64,000 nt of DNA from Crossiella cryophila (GTDB taxonomy: Bacteria; Actinomycetota; Actinomycetes; Mycobacteriales; Pseudonocardiaceae), in contig NZ_JACHMH010000001.1 in assembly GCF_014204915.1 (NCBI RefSeq), positions 2,046,001-2,110,000 of the forward strand, read 5' to 3'. Every line of letters starts with the position of its first letter. Position 1 is the first letter of the stretch. The position numbers were made by a program, and so were the translations under genes. The notes under the pieces are model-generated. The model saw only the letters and a program-made list of their open reading frames with translations. It was not told where the DNA came from and searched no databases. This document shows, piece after piece, positions 61,788 through 64,000 of the stretch.

Positions 61788-63200
61788 ATGCCGGACCGGT
61801 TGTCTGCCCTGGACGCGTCCTTCCTCTACCTGGAGGACTCGACGACGCCCATGCACGTCGGTGGTGTCGCGGTCTTCCGCCGCCCCCGTTCGGGCTTCGA
61901 CTACGACCGGCTGGTCGGTCTGATCGAGCAACGGCTCGGCCTGGTGCCGCGGTACCGGCAGCGGGTCACCCAGGTGCCGGGCAGGCTGGCCCGCCCGGTG
62001 TGGACCGACGACCCGGAATTCGACATCACCTACCACGTGCGCCGCTCGGCCCTGCCCAAACCGGGCAGCGAGGCCCAGCTGCACGAGCTGGTCGCCAGGC
62101 TGATGTCCCGGCCGCTGGACCACACCCGCCCGCTGTGGGAGGTCTACCTGGTCGAGGGCCTGGCCAAGAACCGGGCCGCGGTGATCACCAAGACGCACCA
62201 GGCCATGGTCGACGGCGCGGCCGCGATCGACCTGACCCAGGTGATCCTGGACGTCTCGCCCTCGCCCCGGCAGGCGGGCGAGGAGCTGTGGATGCCGCAG
62301 CCGGAGCCGAGCACCGCCCAGCTGGTGCTGGACGCGATGGCCGAGATCGTGCAGCGGCCGGGCGAACTGGTGGAGAACATGCGGGCGGCCGCGCTGGACG
62401 CCGCGGCCACCGTGCGCAAGGTCACCGACGCGGTCGGCGGCCTGGCCTCCGCGGTCGGCACCGCCTACCGGCCGGCCCCCGGCAGCCCGCTCAACGCCCG
62501 GATCGGCACCCAGCGCCGGTACGCGGTGGCCCGCACCCAGCTGGAGGACTACCGCGCGGTCCGCCGTCGGCACGGCGGCACGGTCAACGACGTGATCCTC
62601 ACCGTGCTCACCGGCGCGCTGCGCACCTGGCTGCTCTCCCGCGGCGAGGCGGTGACCTCCTCGACCACCATCAGGGCGATGGTCCCGCTCTCGGTCAGGG
62701 AGACCGAGGGCGGCGTCAACGGCGCGGGCAGCAGCGTTGGCGGCAACGCGGTCTCCTCCTACCTGGTGGACCTGCCCGTCGGCGAGCCGAACGCGGTGGT
62801 CCGGCTGCACCACGTCAGCCACGCCATGCGCGCGCACCAGGAATCCGGCCAGTCCGTCGCGGCCGACGCGATCGTTCGGCTGTCCGGGTTCGCCCCGCCC
62901 ACCCTGCACGCGCTGGGCGCCCGTGCGGCCAGCTCGTTCTCCCGGCGGATCTTCAACCTGGTGGTGACCAACGTGCCGGGGCCGCAGTTACCGCTCTACG
63001 CCGCTGGAGCGAGGATGATGGAGATGTTCCCGGTCGTCCCGTTGGCGATGAACCAGGCACTGTCCATCGGGGTCACCTCCTACGACGGCGGTGTCTACTT
63101 CGGACTCAACGCCGATCGGGACGCCATGTCGGATGTGGACGTGCTCGCGAGCATGGTCGAGGAGTCCTTGGAGGAACTTGTGGGAGCGGTCTCGGCATGA
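61788..63200 (+). CDS. Wax ester synthase/acyl-CoA:diacylglycerol acyltransferase (WS/DGAT) family
   Basis: 470 residues. Makes triacylglycerol or wax esters. N-terminal motif LSALDASFLYLEDSTTPMHV and the C-terminal NLVVTNVPGPQLPLYAAGAR are typical. The active-site motif normally HHxxxDG reads HQAMVDG here (62196-62216), so the second His is Gln. Some mycobacterial Tgs-like proteins near Rv3233c-Rv3234c show similar variation, so activity is uncertain. ATG 61788. The stop overlaps the next start (ATGA). Confidence 0.88.
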   Translation: MPDRLSALDASFLYLEDSTTPMHVGGVAVFRRPRSGFDYDRLVGLIEQRLGLVPRYRQRVTQVPGRLARPVWTDDPEFDITYHVRRSALPKPGSEAQLHELVARLMSRPLDHTRPLWEVYLVEGLAKNRAAVITKTHQAMVDGAAAIDLTQVILDVSPSPRQAGEELWMPQPEPSTAQLVLDAMAEIVQRPGELVENMRAAALDAAATVRKVTDAVGGLASAVGTAYRPAPGSPLNARIGTQRRYAVARTQLEDYRAVRRRHGGTVNDVILTVLTGALRTWLLSRGEAVTSSTTIRAMVPLSVRETEGGVNGAGSSVGGNAVSSYLVDLPVGEPNAVVRLHHVSHAMRAHQESGQSVAADAIVRLSGFAPPTLHALGARAASSFSRRIFNLVVTNVPGPQLPLYAAGARMMEMFPVVPLAMNQALSIGVTSYDGGVYFGLNADRDAMSDVDVLASMVEESLEELVGAVSA

Positions 63201-63700
63201 GGGTCTACCTTCCGGCGACAGTGCCGATGTTGCGCAAGCTGGTCGACAGCGGCGAGATCACCGCGATCGGCGGCACGGCCTTCGCGCTCACCCCGATGCT
63301 GCGGGAGTCCTACGCGGCCGGGGACACCGAGGAGCTGGAGTACGCGGCGATGACCGAGGCATCCCGTGCCTCGCTACGCCTGATCGCGGCCGAACTGGAG
63401 AACGGGGACAAGCCGCCGCTGCGCCGCGCGGTGGTCTCCGCCGACATCGAGGGCGTCACGCTGCGGCCCGACCTGGACTACGCCGTGGTGAAGCTGCCCG
63501 GCGTGGTGAAGCTGTCCGAGGTGGCCGCGGTGCACGTGGACGGCCCGGACGCCGAGGACGCGGTCCGGGACGCCTCCGGGGTGGTGGACGCGGCCGATCT
63601 GGGTGATCCGGACGCCGAGTTCCTGCTCGGCGAGGCCGAGGACCACGAGCTGCAGTGGTACGCCACCCAGGAGCTGCCGTTCCTGCTGGAGCTGATGTAG
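63197..63700 (+). CDS. DUF6912-like hypothetical protein
   Basis: 167 residues. MRVYLPATVPMLRKLVDSGE at the front and DAEFLLGEAEDHELQWYATQ near the end; soluble, acidic. Function unknown. Start ATG overlaps the acyltransferase stop by 4 nt, so the two are co-translated, and the pair is kept together in Actinobacteria (inference from mycobacterial order). Confidence 0.8.
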   Translation: MRVYLPATVPMLRKLVDSGEITAIGGTAFALTPMLRESYAAGDTEELEYAAMTEASRASLRLIAAELENGDKPPLRRAVVSADIEGVTLRPDLDYAVVKLPGVVKLSEVAAVHVDGPDAEDAVRDASGVVDAADLGDPDAEFLLGEAEDHELQWYATQELPFLLELM

Positions 63701-63797
63701 CCCCCGTCACTGTGCGCTGGTCGGCTACCTGCCGGTACGGATGCGAGGATGGGCCGTACCGACCCGTCCCATGTCTCGCGCAAGGAGGCGCCTCACC

Positions 63798-64000
63798 ATG
63801 GACGCCATCACGTCCGTCCCGGCCCCGGTCAACGAGCCTGTTCGCGGCTACGCGCCCGGCTCTCCCGAGCGGGCCTCGCTCCAGCGGCGGATCGCCGAGC
63901 TGGAGGCCGAGCAGCTCGAGCTGACCATGACCATCGGCGGCCAGCAGCGGATGGCCGGTGGCGACCGGATCAACGTGGTCCAGCCGCACGACCACCAGCA
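63798..64000 (+). CDS. pruA: L-glutamate gamma-semialdehyde dehydrogenase, N-terminal part (truncated)
   Basis: 67 residues are visible before the window ends. VPAPVNEPVRGYAPGSPERA and the later ELTMTIGGQQRMAGGDRINV match the start of delta-1-pyrroline-5-carboxylate dehydrogenase, which oxidises the proline-degradation intermediate to glutamate. ATG 63798 follows AAGGAGG. The catalytic Cys lies outside the window. Confidence 0.85.
   Translation, partial: MDAITSVPAPVNEPVRGYAPGSPERASLQRRIAELEAEQLELTMTIGGQQRMAGGDRINVVQPHDHQ

Overview
The window is high-GC actinobacterial chromosome. Gene order follows the mycobacterial block running from the LCP/cpsA and rml genes to secA1 and the tgs3 region, but individual genes, extra insertions and frequent GTG/TTG starts fit a filamentous or Pseudonocardiales-type actinomycete (Crossiella, Saccharothrix, Actinosynnema or Kutzneria-like) better than a mycobacterium. 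The genus is inference; no rRNA gene is present to settle it.

Layout. 1-2527: a truncated LytR-CpsA-Psr gene divergent from rfbB and rfbD (dTDP-rhamnose synthesis). 2528-20387: about 18 kb that separates rfbD from its usual partner wbbL. It holds a membrane protein, a small catabolic group (HMG-CoA-lyase-like, GntR/FCD regulator, HyuA-like), a decayed IS5-type element, a protein with four cold-shock domains, a tRNA with an odd anticodon arm, an unrecognised 452-residue protein, several glycosyltransferases, and a coupled pair made of an HTH/double ClpX-type zinc-finger protein and a STAND (NB-ARC/TPR) ATPase. 20388-27875: wbbL, a mannose-1-phosphate guanylyltransferase, an AlkA-like glycosylase, a Nudix protein, fbiB-fbiA (coenzyme F420) and a site-2-protease-like gene. 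28048-39443: whiB2, a very large GT2 membrane glycosyltransferase, an Rv3259-like protein, DUF3499, phosphomannomutase, Trm112-like, SIS-type protein, manA, a CDF transporter and an APC permease. 39445-48613: an accessory stretch with a coupled pair containing a P-loop protein, an orphan MutL-like gene and a membrane hydrolase, then ahcY, an HTH regulator and a secreted papain-like protease with a membrane-anchored neighbour. 48699-59244: tmk, a VOC protein, mtrA-mtrB-lpqB, comF-like, hpf and secA. 59394-64000: Rv3235-like, HAD, DUF3558 lipoprotein, SPOUT rRNA methyltransferase, WS/DGAT acyltransferase, DUF6912 and the start of pruA.

How it works together. Most of the window serves the cell envelope: rhamnose and mannose nucleotide-sugar supply (rfbB, rfbD, manA, manB, mannose-1-phosphate guanylyltransferase), linker rhamnosylation (wbbL), further glycosyltransferases, LCP ligation, the MtrAB-LpqB system that senses the envelope, and SecA export. 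F420 synthesis, methyl-cycle turnover (ahcY), dTMP synthesis (tmk) and ribosome hibernation (hpf) are housekeeping. Many genes overlap by ATGA or GTGA and so look translationally coupled. At least seven lack a Shine-Dalgarno and carry a TANNNT box 6-8 nt before the start codon, which suggests leaderless transcripts.

The best candidates for undescribed biology are the zinc-finger/STAND pair (14411-17049), the four-domain cold-shock protein, the tRNA with a nine-nucleotide anticodon loop, and an interrupted palindrome GTCCA-N3-TGGAC scattered through coding sequence and written with rare codons.
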